In this document: piece after piece, positions 55,588-64,000 of the stretch | How positions within the stretch are numbered: the first letter of the stretch is position 1 | How the letters are laid out: every line of letters begins with the position of its first letter | Assembly (NCBI RefSeq): GCF_000964225.1 | Contig: NZ_BAMZ01000082.1 | Coordinates: forward strand, 62,001 to 126,000 | DNA: 64,000 bases | Origin: Acetobacter syzygii | GTDB lineage: Bacteria > Pseudomonadota > Alphaproteobacteria > Acetobacterales > Acetobacteraceae | Direction of reading: 5' to 3' | Program-made: the position numbers and the translations under genes | Notes under the pieces: model-generated | The model's database searches: none | What the model was told of the DNA's origin: nothing | The model's input: only the letters and a program-made list of their open reading frames with translations

Positions 55588-55625
55588 TACAAAAGAGGCG
55601 GCACTCATGTGCCGCCTCTTTTGTA
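55588..55625. terminator. Bidirectional-type terminator after ftsH
   Basis: A 17-base perfect stem (55588-55604 with 55609-55625) and a 4-base loop, flanked by A and T runs, beginning 30 bases after the ftsH stop. It can act on either strand, and only plus-strand genes flank it. Confidence 0.95.
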
Positions 55626-55655
55626 TGGTGGGGACCATAACAAAGGATGTAAGGC

Positions 55656-56687
55656 ATGTGGCGCAGACTGGTGGAACCTATGGGGTTCCTGTTTGGGCAA
55701 AGGGCGCAGGAGGCCATTCGCCAAGGGGTTGCATTGCCGTTCCAGAACAGTAGCGCTGCGTTCACAACCGTGTTGCTGATTGACGCAGAGCAGGTTGCAG
55801 GCCCCATGCCTGTCGGGAATGTGCCCAATACCTGGTTGCCAGTGTTGCAGCGTCTTGTTAACCCCGTACCGGACGCCGGGTTGCCAGCGGGGCCGCTGGT
55901 CATGGGTATTCTCAATGCAACGCCCGATAGTTTTAGCTGTGCAGGTCAGCATTTGCAGGCCGGGCAGGCCATACAGGCAGGCCAGCAGATGGTGCGCGAT
56001 GGTGCCGCCATGCTGGATATAGGGGGGGAGAGTACGCGCCCCGGTGCAGCGGTTATCTCACCCCCGCAGGAGTGGGAGCGTGTTGGTCCAGTTATTGAAG
56101 GACTGCGGCAGGCTCTGCCGGATGTGCCGCTTTCGGTAGATACGCGCAATAGTCTGGTCATGGAGCGCGCATTGGCCAGAGGTGTGCAGGTCATTAACGA
56201 TGTTTCCGCCCTTGAGCATGATGCTGGGGCCCTGCCGCTTCTGGCAGATAAGGATTGCGGGGTTGTGCTTATGCATATGCGCGGCACCCCCCAGACCATG
56301 GCGGAGCACGCCCATTATACCGATGTGGCTTGCGAGGTCGTGCGTGAGCTGGGGCAACGGGTGGACGCTGCGGTTGCCGCAGGCATTGCCCGTGCACGGT
56401 TGATGGTTGACCCCGGTTTTGGGTTTGCCAAGACCAATGAGCAGAATGTGGTACTGCTACGCCGGGTGTTACTGCTGGCAAACCTTGGGTGCCGGGTTGT
56501 GTTCGCCATTTCACGCAAGCGCATGATTGGTGCCCTTACGGGTATTACGGACCCGGCACAGCGCGATAGTGGCACGGTGGCGGCCTCTCTTATGGCCATG
56601 CCTTTTGGTAACCCGCTTTTGCGCGTGCACAATGTGGCCAGCATGGCGCAGGGGGTTAAGGTCTGGCAGGGCGTGTATGAGAACTGA
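55656..56687 (+). CDS. folP: Dihydropteroate synthase (with N-terminal extension)
   Basis: 343 residues. The DHPS core begins at about residue 83 with [13 protein letters not shown], then [44 protein letters not shown] and [13 protein letters not shown]. It joins para-aminobenzoate to hydroxymethyl-dihydropterin pyrophosphate in folate synthesis and is the sulfonamide target. The first ~80 residues ([17 protein letters not shown] to NPVP) are extra compared with the ~270-280-residue enzyme and contain no domain I know. RBS quality at 55656 is only fair (AAGGATG). Confidence 0.93.
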   Translation: MWRRLVEPMGFLFGQRAQEAIRQGVALPFQNSSAAFTTVLLIDAEQVAGPMPVGNVPNTWLPVLQRLVNPVPDAGLPAGPLVMGILNATPDSFSCAGQHLQAGQAIQAGQQMVRDGAAMLDIGGESTRPGAAVISPPQEWERVGPVIEGLRQALPDVPLSVDTRNSLVMERALARGVQVINDVSALEHDAGALPLLADKDCGVVLMHMRGTPQTMAEHAHYTDVACEVVRELGQRVDAAVAAGIARARLMVDPGFGFAKTNEQNVVLLRRVLLLANLGCRVVFAISRKRMIGALTGITDPAQRDSGTVAASLMAMPFGNPLLRVHNVASMAQGVKVWQGVYEN

Positions 56688-56833
56688 ACACACAGTACGC
56701 TAAAAATATTTTTGTCGCCTGTATGTGGTTTATTCCAAATCAAAACCGTTTTAGGAAAGACCAGCAGGACAGGGTAGGAGTTTCCGCTAGCAACGGCCAG
56801 AGTATTCAGGTCCATTGCCGACTGCGGAATGGA

Positions 56834-58177
56834 ATGAGTATTATGAAACGATTTTTCGGAACAGACGGTATTCGTGGTACGGCCAATATTGCCCCCATGA
56901 CAGTGGAAATTGCCCAAAAGCTCGGGCAGGCAGCAGGGCTGCACTTCCGGCGGGGTGACCACCGGCATTGCGTTCTGCTGGGCAAGGATACCAGACTGTC
57001 CGGCTACATGATCGAGAGTGCTCTGGTGGCTGGGTTTTTGTCCGCCGGTATGGACGTTACTCTGGTTGGGCCGCTGCCAACCCCCGCCATCGCCCTGTTA
57101 ACCCGCTCTCTTCGGGCCGATCTGGGGGTTATGATCTCTGCATCCCACAATCCGTTTGGAGATAACGGGATCAAACTGTTTGGCCCAGATGGCTTCAAGC
57201 TCTCCGATCAGGATGAGCGGACCATTGAAGAGATGATGGTTACCGATCTGCACGGCGATATGGCCAGCCCCGAGCATATTGGCCGCGCCTCGCGCCTGAA
57301 TGATGCCGCCGGGCGGTATATTGAGAGCGCTAAATCTTCCTTCCCCCGCAAACTGCGGCTTGATGGAATGAAAATTGTTATCGACTGTGCCAATGGCTCG
57401 GCCTACCGGGTCGCCCCCACCGCTTTGTGGGAGCTTGGGGCCGAGGTTATTCGCATTGGCTGCGACCCCAATGGGGTGAATATTAATGAGCAATGTGGCT
57501 CCACACATCCGGAGGCCCTGTGCAGGGCTGTGGTCCAGCATGGCGCGGATCTGGGCATTGCACTGGATGGGGACGCCGACCGCGTTCTGATATCGGATGA
57601 AACTGGCCGCCTGATTGATGGCGACCAGATTCTGGCCCTTATCGCCCGGTCATGGACGGCGGAAGGGCGCCTGGTGGGCGATGCCGTTGTGGCAACGGTC
57701 ATGTCCAACATGGGGCTGGAACGGTTTTTGGAAAAAATGGGCATTGGGCTGGAACGTACAGCCGTTGGTGACCGGCATGTGGTTGAGCGGATGCGCGAGA
57801 AAGGCGTGAACGTAGGGGGCGAGCAGTCTGGCCATATGGTGCTGACAGACTTTGCCACCACGGGGGATGGTCTGATTGCCGCCTTGCAGATTCTGGCTGT
57901 GCTGGTGGAGTCCGGACGCCCTGCAAGCGAGGTTTGCCGTCTTTTTCAGCCGTTCCCGCAAAAATTGCGCAATGTGCGCTACGCTGGAGCCTGCCCGCTG
58001 GATAATGATGAAGTGCGCCAGCGCCAGCATGAGGTGGAACGGACACTCGCAGGTCATGGTCGGCTTTTGCTAAGGCGGAGTGGCACGGAACCGCTGGTAC
58101 GCGTTATGGCCGAGGCGGAAGATGCCGCATTGGTGGACGAGGCCGTGAACCAGATGTGTGCTGTACTGGAAAAGTAA
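56834..58177 (+). CDS. glmM: Phosphoglucosamine mutase
   Basis: About 447 residues. The active-site serine loop is [17 protein letters not shown], the metal loop is [12 protein letters not shown], the sugar-binding loop is [12 protein letters not shown], and the C-terminal phosphate loop is [12 protein letters not shown]. It converts glucosamine-6-P to glucosamine-1-P for peptidoglycan and LPS. The N-terminus has [18 protein letters not shown] 56834 or 56843 is likely; an ATG at 56723 would add 37 unrelated residues. Confidence 0.97.
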   Translation: MSIMKRFFGTDGIRGTANIAPMTVEIAQKLGQAAGLHFRRGDHRHCVLLGKDTRLSGYMIESALVAGFLSAGMDVTLVGPLPTPAIALLTRSLRADLGVMISASHNPFGDNGIKLFGPDGFKLSDQDERTIEEMMVTDLHGDMASPEHIGRASRLNDAAGRYIESAKSSFPRKLRLDGMKIVIDCANGSAYRVAPTALWELGAEVIRIGCDPNGVNINEQCGSTHPEALCRAVVQHGADLGIALDGDADRVLISDETGRLIDGDQILALIARSWTAEGRLVGDAVVATVMSNMGLERFLEKMGIGLERTAVGDRHVVERMREKGVNVGGEQSGHMVLTDFATTGDGLIAALQILAVLVESGRPASEVCRLFQPFPQKLRNVRYAGACPLDNDEVRQRQHEVERTLAGHGRLLLRRSGTEPLVRVMAEAEDAALVDEAVNQMCAVLEK

Positions 58178-58207
58178 TTCGCTGGGTCAGTTAGCAAAGG
58201 TGCATTC

Positions 58208-59041
58208 ATGAATGCTCCCCTTCTCGCGCATCCTAGAGTGCTGTCCATTGCCGGGAGCGATTCTGGCGGAGGGGCGGGTATTCAGGCCGATGTTAAAACC
58301 ATAACGGCCTTGGGTGGTTATGCCCTGACCGCCATAACGGCCCTGACCGCCCAGAACACACGGGGGGTGCAGGGTATTCTGCCTGTGCCCCCGGCTTTTA
58401 TCCGTGATCAGATTCGCTGCGTTGTGGACGATATCGGGGTCGATGCGGTTAAAACCGGAATGCTTGGTGGGGTGGCGGAAACACAGGCTGTGGTGGCGGA
58501 AATCCACCATATCCGCAACAGTCTGCCCGACCTTGTTGTGGTGGTGGACCCGGTTATGGTTGCCAAAGGCGGGGCTGCCCTTTTAACCGAAGAGGCGGTT
58601 GCCTGCCTGCACACAACGCTTTTGCCACTTGCATCGCTCATAACGCCTAATTTGCCGGAGGCGGAAAAACTGACAGGGGTGTCCATCCGGAGCGTGGAGG
58701 ATATGCGTGCCGCTGCCCAGTGGCTGCACCAGCGCACAGGGGCTGCCGTACTGCTTAAAGGCGGACATATGGAAGGGGAGAGTCTGGTGGATGTTCTGCT
58801 GGATTCTGCGGGTTATACCGAGTTTGCGGCACGGCGGATTGCAACCCGGCACACACATGGCACAGGGTGCACCTTAGCCAGTGCTTTGGCCACAAAACTT
58901 GCGCAGGGTCTGCCTTTGCCTGATGCGGTCGGCCAGTCCCGCCAGTATGTCCACAATGCTATTAGACATGCGCCAGAACTAGGGAGCGGTGCAGGGCCAT
59001 TGTGGCATTCCCACGCGTGGTACCCCACCAGTCGGTCCTGA
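58208..59041 (+). CDS. thiD: Hydroxymethylpyrimidine/phosphomethylpyrimidine kinase
   Basis: 277 residues of the ribokinase fold. It has SIAGSDSGGGAGIQADVKT, ALTAITALTAQNTRGV, VVDPVMVAKGG, and HTHGTGCTLASALATKLAQG (anion hole with catalytic Asp region, here GTGC). It phosphorylates HMP and HMP-P for thiamine synthesis. It is 30 bases after glmM, so co-transcription is likely; no thiamine riboswitch was seen upstream. Convergent with the CtrA-family gene. Confidence 0.95.
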   Translation: MNAPLLAHPRVLSIAGSDSGGGAGIQADVKTITALGGYALTAITALTAQNTRGVQGILPVPPAFIRDQIRCVVDDIGVDAVKTGMLGGVAETQAVVAEIHHIRNSLPDLVVVVDPVMVAKGGAALLTEEAVACLHTTLLPLASLITPNLPEAEKLTGVSIRSVEDMRAAAQWLHQRTGAAVLLKGGHMEGESLVDVLLDSAGYTEFAARRIATRHTHGTGCTLASALATKLAQGLPLPDAVGQSRQYVHNAIRHAPELGSGAGPLWHSHAWYPTSRS

Positions 59042-59088
59042 ACACTGGATATCTGGCGTAGTTGCAGGCCAGATAAAGATTGTATCCG

Positions 59089-59853
59089 TTAATCCCCCAC
59101 CGCCTGTAACTGGAGCGGCGCGTGCTCGGCCGGGACCGGCAGTTGTGCGAGCGTTACCAGTGGCTCTGGCACAGGGCCTGCCTGTGGGTCATGCAGAATA
59201 TAGCCACGCCCCCATACGGTGGAAATAAGATCCTCAGCTCCAACAGTCTGGAGTTTTTTGCGGAGCTTGCAGATAAACACATCAATAATCTTGATGTCTG
59301 GTTCATCCCGCCCACCATACAGATGGTTGAGAAAAGTCTCCTTGGTCTGGGCAATACCCTTGCGCAGCACAAGAAGTTCAAGAATGGCAAATTCCTTGCC
59401 GGTCAGGTGGATGGGCCGGTCTTCCACCATCACCGTGTGGTTGTTCAGGTTCAATGTAAGCGGGCCAACCTGCGCAATGGGGTGCGCATAACCGTTGGAA
59501 CGGCGCAGAATGGCCTGCACACGGGCAATAAGTTCCGCCGTTTCAAAGGGTTCTGCCAGATAATCATCCGCGCCAAGGGCAAATGCCCGGATCTTGGCTT
59601 CTGGCGTATCAATGTTGGAAAGAATGATAACGGGTGTTGTAACCTTGAGAGCACGCAGTGTGTTGAGAATGGTGTACCCATCCATATCGGCCAGAGTCAT
59701 GGTGATAATGGCCAGGCCATAATCATAATTGCGCAGTAACTCGATGGCGTTTTGGCCCGAGCGTGCCAGATCAGCCGCAAAACCAGCTTTTTTCAGGGCG
59801 GAAAGAATGGCGCGGCTGGAGGTAAACTTGTCCTCGGCAAACAGAATGCGCAT
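59089..59853 (-). CDS. CtrA-family response regulator with a degenerate receiver domain
   Basis: 254 residues. The C-terminal winged-helix (about 125-230) is nearly CtrA: HLTGKEFAILELLVLRKG, TFLNHLYGGRDEPDIKIIDV and FICKLRKKL. The receiver domain keeps its shape (YDYGLAIITMTLADMDGY, GADDYLAEPF) but key residues have changed. The residue at CtrA position 51, the phosphorylated Asp, is Thr; the acidic pair has become E7-D8-K9; and the conserved Lys 101 is Glu. It is therefore probably not activated by phosphorylation. It may be a constitutive or partner-controlled DNA-binding protein for CtrA-type sites. ATG 59853 has GTGAGG 7 bases upstream. The AT-rich 59.9-60.2 kb region is its likely promoter. 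Confidence 0.9.
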   Translation of the reverse strand: MRILFAEDKFTSSRAILSALKKAGFAADLARSGQNAIELLRNYDYGLAIITMTLADMDGYTILNTLRALKVTTPVIILSNIDTPEAKIRAFALGADDYLAEPFETAELIARVQAILRRSNGYAHPIAQVGPLTLNLNNHTVMVEDRPIHLTGKEFAILELLVLRKGIAQTKETFLNHLYGGRDEPDIKIIDVFICKLRKKLQTVGAEDLISTVWGRGYILHDPQAGPVPEPLVTLAQLPVPAEHAPLQLQAVGD

Positions 59854-60286
59854 GACGGGCCTCACATAGCTGCAAAAGGTTTACACCTTATGGTTGTATT
59901 GAGAATTATGAATGATACCTTTACGTGTTTTTTTAAAAAAATAAACACAAATTCATATTATTTTTATTATTTTAGTAATAACAGATATGTGATTAAGGTA
60001 TGGCTTGAAGGGGCATATCTGAGAGAGTTTGCTTGATCTCTGATTGAAAACATACATAAAAATCTATCGAAGTGGTATAAATAATTAAGTATTGTTAAGT
60101 AATTTACTCACGATAACTTTTTGTTTATGGGCATTTGTATTGAGTATTTCCTAACATAATTGTTGTTTGCAAAAATTTTACAATTTTTGTGCTGTGCTCT
60201 TCCCGCTTCTGGCCTGATATGAAAAAAAACAGTCTTGGACTTGTGGCATGGTCAGTCCATTACGGAGCGGGAGCAGGAACACGGTC
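59854..60286. other. 433-base AT-rich intergenic region
   Basis: Lies between the CtrA-like gene (minus) and tsaE (plus). It is markedly richer in A and T than the coding sequence, with runs of T and A around 59930-60000 and 60080-60180. Paired TTAA half-sites lie at 60085-60088 and 60095-60098, separated by 6 bases, near but not equal to the CtrA TTAA-N7-TTAA consensus. It should hold divergent promoters. No gene is convincing here. Confidence 0.55.
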
Positions 60287-60745
60287 ATGTTGCTAAAAAC
60301 CGAAGCCGATACGGCACAACTGGCTCGGACTCTGGCTGGTCTGGCCCGCCCGGGAGATGCCATTCTGTTATCTGGCCTGCTGGGGGCAGGCAAAAGCGTG
60401 TTTGCCCGTGCTTTTTTGCGCAGCATCTGCGCGGACCCGGCGCTGGAAGTACCAAGCCCGACCTATACGCTGGTGCAGGCATACGATGGCCCGCTGGCAG
60501 GCATTTACCATTTTGACCTGTGGCGTCTGGGTAGCCCCGATGAGCTGGACGAGCTGGGCTGGGATGATGCGTGCGAGGGGATAATGCTGGTGGAATGGCC
60601 CGAACGGCTGGAAGATATGGTTCCCCCCAACGCCCTGCACATTACGCTTGATGTCAATGCCGATGGCAGCCGCCATGCGCGCTTTACCGGCTGGCCCGAG
60701 CGGCTGGGAGCATTGCAGGCCACGGAGCAGGGTAACCGGGCATGA
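60287..60745 (+). CDS. tsaE: tRNA threonylcarbamoyladenosine ATPase TsaE
   Basis: About 152 residues. Walker A is LSGLLGAGKSVFARAFLR, with PSPTYTLVQAY (switch), YHFDLWRLGSPDELDELGWDD (split) and IMLVEWPERLEDM. It powers the TsaBD complex that makes t6A at A37 of ANN-decoding tRNAs. ATG 60287 has GCAGGA 8 bases upstream; an ATG at 60248 would add 13 residues with poor initiation context. It overlaps addB by 4 bases. Confidence 0.92.
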   Translation: MLLKTEADTAQLARTLAGLARPGDAILLSGLLGAGKSVFARAFLRSICADPALEVPSPTYTLVQAYDGPLAGIYHFDLWRLGSPDELDELGWDDACEGIMLVEWPERLEDMVPPNALHITLDVNADGSRHARFTGWPERLGALQATEQGNRA

Positions 60746-63700
60746 AGCTGGCAACCATACCCGCCCATCTGCCATTTCTGGACCAGCTAGCCGCGCGGTG
60801 GATTGCCGCAGCAGGCCACGACCCGGAGGCTATGGGGGAGGGCACAATTGTTCTGCCCGGCCGCCGTGCAGCCCGTGCATTGACCGAAGCCTTTTTGCGG
60901 CAGATGGATGGGCGCAGTATGCTCCTGCCCCGCATTATGCCCATTGGCGCTTTGGATGAGACGGAACTTGGCCTGTCCGTCTGTGGCGGGGGAGATGCGC
61001 TGTCGCTCCCGCCCGCCGTACCGGCCATGACCCGGCTGGCAGTGCTGACAGTGCTTGTTTTAAAGGCGGATCGGGCCTTTGGAACCCGCCCCACACTGGA
61101 TCAGGCATGGCCACTGGCCCGCGCGCTGGCGGAATTGATGGACGAGGCAGAGTGGGCGGGTGTTAATCTGCTCGAACGCCTGCCCGATGCCGTGCAGGAA
61201 AACTTTGCCGAACACTGGCAGATCATCCTCAATTTTTTGAAGATTGTTACCGGGGAATGGCCCTCGTGGCTGCAAAGTCAGGGGTTGATCAACCCGGTAG
61301 CCCGTCAGGTGGCTTTGCTGGCTTCTCAGGCCCGGTTGTGGCGGAGCATGGGGGAGCAGGGGCACACCGCACCATTATGGGCTGCGGGGTTTACCCATGC
61401 CATGGCGCCCACGGCGGAGGCCTTGCGGGCCATTCTGTCCTGCCCGGGGGGGAAGGTTATTTTGCCCGGGCTGGATATGCTGATGCCCGAGGACGTGTTC
61501 AGTTCCTTGCCCGATAGCCACCCACAGGCCGGGATGAGCCATCTGCTGGCAGCACTGGAGACCCGGCGGCAGGATGTGCAGGTATGGGGTGCAGCCGGTG
61601 GCCAGCCAGAACGCGCGGCCGTGTTGTCACGCGTTATGCTGCCTGCTGCTGCACTGGATGACTGGTCAAAGCCCGGCCCGGTAGAGCTTGCGCATGTTAG
61701 CCGGTTTGAGGCCGCAGACCAGCAGGAAGAGGCTGTGGCGATCAGCATGATCATGCGTGACGCCATTGAACAGCCCGGCCATCGTGTGGCGCTGGTCACG
61801 CCCGACAGGGGGCTGGCCGCCCGTGTGGCCACGGAACTGGAGCGCTGGGGCATTCTGGCTGATGATAGTGCAGGAGCCACGCTGGCAGATACGCCAGCCG
61901 CAGTGCTGCTGCGGCTGGTTGCCCAGATGGTGGACAGCCGGTTTACACCAGTGGCTCTGTTGTCCGTGCTCAAACATCCTTTGGTGGCCTGTGGTCTTGC
62001 ACCGGGGGTGTGCCGCGCTTCCGCCCGTCTGCTTGAGCGCGCGGTGTTACGTGGCCCATCGCCCGCGCCGGGTTTTGCAGGGCTGTGTGCTGCGGTCAGG
62101 GACAGGCAGGAACCAAAGCGGGAAAAAGATCGCCAGCGTCTAACGGAGGGCGAGAGCGCGGACCGCCCCTTTGGCCCCGAACCTTTGCCAGACTTCATGG
62201 CGCGCCTGGCATGGTGCTTCGAGCCTGTACTGGGCTGGGATCAGGCTGAAGGCGCAGTGCAGGCTGGTGTGGGGGAGATGCAGCATCAGGCCAGCGTACC
62301 AGACCTGCTCGAAGCCCTTGTGGCGACTGTGGAACGCCTTGCTGCCTCGGAGGAGGAGAACGCCACAACCCGCCTGTGGAAAGGGGAAGATGGCAGCCTG
62401 CTGGCATCCCGCCTGAGCGAGTTGATGCTGGCAACCGATGTGCTGCCACCCCAGCTACCCGCAGTGCTGGATGGGCTGTTAACAGCCGTTCTGGCGCAGG
62501 AGCGCGTTCCCACCCGCAGGGGGAACAACCCACAGGCCCTGCACCCGCGTGTGTTAATCTGGGGTCTGTTCGAAGCCCGCCTGCAAACGGCGGAAACCGT
62601 TATTCTGGGTGGTCTGTCCGAAGGGGTGTGGCCCCCTGCGCCCGATGCCGGACCGTGGATGAGCCGCCCCATGCGCAAGCGGGTTGGCCTGCCACCGCCC
62701 GAACAGGTGGTAGGGCAGGCTGCGCACGATTTTTTTGCCATGGCTACGGCGGCGGAGCGGGTTGTTCTTTCCTCCTCCCGCAGGCGGGAGGGCGCGCCAG
62801 TGGTGCCAGCGCGCTGGTTAACCCGGCTGGATGCGTTTTTGGCCGGGTGGGGTGGGCAGGTGCCTGAGCATCCGGTTCTGTCCTGGCTGGCACAGCTGGA
62901 TCAGCCGGAGGGACCGGCAGTGCCCGTTGCTCCTCCTCGCCCCATGCCAGATGTGGCTTTGCGCCCCCGCCGCCTGAGCGTGACGGAAATTGAAACATGG
63001 ATGCGTGACCCCTACGCGATTTATGCCCGCCATATTCTGCGCCTTGAGCCACTCGCGGAGCTGGAGGAAGGGGCAGATGCTTCCGATTATGGCATGATCG
63101 TGCATGAGGCGCTGGAGCGCTGGGTTAAAACCCACGGAGTGACCTGGCCGGAAAACGCGGAGCAGAAGCTGGTGGAGGTGTTCAAAACCACTCTTGCCAG
63201 CCATGCTCTTCGTCCGGCTTTGCAGGCATGGTGGGCGCCCCGGCTGGAGCGGATTGCAGGCTGGGTTGCACAGGCGGAGCAGAAGCGGCGGGAAACCCAC
63301 GGTCAGCCACAGGCCATTCTGACCGAAATTACAGGCAGCGTGCTTGTTCCCCACGCACCGGGTGGGGCGTTCCGTCTGGTTGGCCGGGCAGACCGGGTGG
63401 AACTGGGCGCGCAGGGGCGCGTGGTCGTGCAGGATTACAAGACGGGTATGCTCCCATCCATGCGCGATGTGTTGTCTGGCTGGAGCCCGCAACTACCGCT
63501 GGAAGCCGCCATGCTACTGCGGGGCGGGTTTGAGGCCGCACCCAATGTGGCGGATATCGGTGGGCTGGTTTACTGGCGGCTGACCGGCGGGGCAGAGCCG
63601 GGGGAGGAGGTCGCTGTGGCTTCCAGGGATTATCCCAGCCTGACGGACCTGGCTGAACAGACATGGGCAAGTCTGCTGGCCCGCATTGCTGCGTACGATA

Positions 63701-63819
63701 ACGCAGCACAACCCTATCTGTCCCACCCGCATCCGGGACAGGAGCCACGGTTTGCGGATTACGCCCGTCTGGCCCGTGTGCCGGAGTGGAACACAGGGCG
63801 CACGGAGAGCGACGTATGA
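60742..63819 (+). CDS. addB: Double-strand break repair protein AddB
   Basis: 1025 residues of the alphaproteobacterial AddB group (TIGR02786 type). The N-terminus has a degenerate P-loop segment IVLPGRRAARALTEAFLRQ. The helicase-like middle has VILGGLSEGVWPPAPDAGPW. The C-terminal RecB-family nuclease has LSVTEIETWMRDPYAIYARHIL, SDYGMIVHEALERWV and VVVQDYKTGMLPS. With AddA it resects double-strand ends and loads RecA at recombination hotspots. Start overlaps tsaE (ATGA); its stop overlaps addA (ATGA). Confidence 0.94.
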   Translation: MKLATIPAHLPFLDQLAARWIAAAGHDPEAMGEGTIVLPGRRAARALTEAFLRQMDGRSMLLPRIMPIGALDETELGLSVCGGGDALSLPPAVPAMTRLAVLTVLVLKADRAFGTRPTLDQAWPLARALAELMDEAEWAGVNLLERLPDAVQENFAEHWQIILNFLKIVTGEWPSWLQSQGLINPVARQVALLASQARLWRSMGEQGHTAPLWAAGFTHAMAPTAEALRAILSCPGGKVILPGLDMLMPEDVFSSLPDSHPQAGMSHLLAALETRRQDVQVWGAAGGQPERAAVLSRVMLPAAALDDWSKPGPVELAHVSRFEAADQQEEAVAISMIMRDAIEQPGHRVALVTPDRGLAARVATELERWGILADDSAGATLADTPAAVLLRLVAQMVDSRFTPVALLSVLKHPLVACGLAPGVCRASARLLERAVLRGPSPAPGFAGLCAAVRDRQEPKREKDRQRLTEGESADRPFGPEPLPDFMARLAWCFEPVLGWDQAEGAVQAGVGEMQHQASVPDLLEALVATVERLAASEEENATTRLWKGEDGSLLASRLSELMLATDVLPPQLPAVLDGLLTAVLAQERVPTRRGNNPQALHPRVLIWGLFEARLQTAETVILGGLSEGVWPPAPDAGPWMSRPMRKRVGLPPPEQVVGQAAHDFFAMATAAERVVLSSSRRREGAPVVPARWLTRLDAFLAGWGGQVPEHPVLSWLAQLDQPEGPAVPVAPPRPMPDVALRPRRLSVTEIETWMRDPYAIYARHILRLEPLAELEEGADASDYGMIVHEALERWVKTHGVTWPENAEQKLVEVFKTTLASHALRPALQAWWAPRLERIAGWVAQAEQKRRETHGQPQAILTEITGSVLVPHAPGGAFRLVGRADRVELGAQGRVVVQDYKTGMLPSMRDVLSGWSPQLPLEAAMLLRGGFEAAPNVADIGGLVYWRLTGGAEPGEEVAVASRDYPSLTDLAEQTWASLLARIAAYDNAAQPYLSHPHPGQEPRFADYARLARVPEWNTGRTESDV

Positions 63820-64000
63820 CCACCAAGACCGCTCACGGCGCATTGCACACCGCTATTGAACAGGCCAACCAGCAGCAGGCCATGGCATCGGACCCTACGG
63901 CATCCGTTTTTGTGTCGGCTTCGGCTGGGAGTGGCAAAACCAAACTGCTGATCGACCGTCTGCTCCGGCTGATGTTGCCCCGGGTAGAAGCAGACGGCAC
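63816..64000 (+). CDS. addA: ATP-dependent helicase-nuclease AddA, 3'-truncated by window end
   Basis: Only the first ~61 residues are in the window. MTTKTAHGALHTAIEQANQQ is followed by SVFVSASAGSGKTKLLIDRL, the UvrD-type Walker A of AddA. The ATG overlaps the addB stop. The rest of the helicase and nuclease is outside the window. Confidence 0.92.
   Translation, partial: MTTKTAHGALHTAIEQANQQQAMASDPTASVFVSASAGSGKTKLLIDRLLRLMLPRVEADG

Noticed and set aside
58150-58207. Thiamine riboswitch before thiD
   Set aside because: The glmM-thiD gap is only 30 bases, too short for a TPP riboswitch, and no conserved motif is seen.

Overview
The window is a 64 kb stretch of an alphaproteobacterial chromosome, most likely from the acetic acid bacteria (Acetobacteraceae, probably Acetobacter or a close relative). 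The evidence is gene content and order: hemE/hemJ next to maf, mnmE-mnmG-rsmG-parA-parB, a UbiM-type ubiquinone hydroxylase, COQ9, a CtrA-family regulator, addB-addA, and ruvCAB followed by the tol-pal cluster. GC content is moderate (roughly mid-50s by eye). I see no prophage, insertion sequence, CRISPR array or rRNA operon. Almost everything is chromosomal housekeeping, densely packed and with many 4-base ATGA start/stop overlaps.

Layout. 0-4.6 kb: thioredoxin-like chaperone, LON-domain protein, Trm112-like protein, a lipoprotein, a Bcr/CflA exporter, a Spy-like periplasmic protein and tRNA-Ala. 4.7-7.9 kb: maf and hemE flank a non-coding region (about 5.29-5.68 kb) that I read as the chromosomal replication origin. 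It has DnaA-box-like 9-mers, AT-rich tracts, and an unusual cluster of 12 GTAC tetranucleotides in under 300 bases. A HAD phosphatase and hemJ follow. 8-11 kb: LOG protein, tRNA-Pro, a small membrane protein, a Gly/Trp-rich secreted protein and an alkyltransferase. 11.2-16.7 kb: mnmE, mnmG, rsmG, parA and parB, with two perfect 16-base parS centromere sites inside mnmE and rsmG. 16.7-19.2 kb: tRNA-Lys, an Ivy-type lysozyme inhibitor, DUF4186, then ubiM on the other strand. 19.2-26.3 kb (minus strand): nadE, hisB, hisH, a GNAT acetyltransferase, hisA, hisF, hisE, a HIT protein and a nitroreductase, arranged as one long operon.

26.5-40.3 kb: tRNA-Gly, an HU-type protein, an MFS transporter, tRNA-Gln, COQ9, proC, a YbjN-domain protein, ubiK, a CbpA/DnaJ-type co-chaperone (with a possible 43-residue coupled leader ORF), two unknown small envelope proteins, a 2OG-Fe dioxygenase, a large MscS channel, an RDD protein, argJ and a parvulin foldase. 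40.5-59 kb (plus strand): secA, yebC, ruvC-ruvA-ruvB, ybgC, tolQ-tolR-tolA-tolB, pal, cpoB, tilS, ftsH, folP, glmM and thiD. 59-64 kb: a CtrA-family response regulator whose receiver domain has lost its phosphorylation site (Thr at position 51), an AT-rich gap, tsaE, addB and the start of addA.

Together the genes cover replication initiation and segregation (oriC, parABS), tRNA modification, histidine, arginine, proline, folate, haem, NAD and ubiquinone synthesis, recombination repair (RuvABC, AddAB), and envelope integrity (Tol-Pal, SecA, parvulin, MscS). The points most worth a second look are the GTAC-rich origin, the parS sites in coding sequence, the phospho-site-less CtrA homologue, and several coupled or leader small ORFs.
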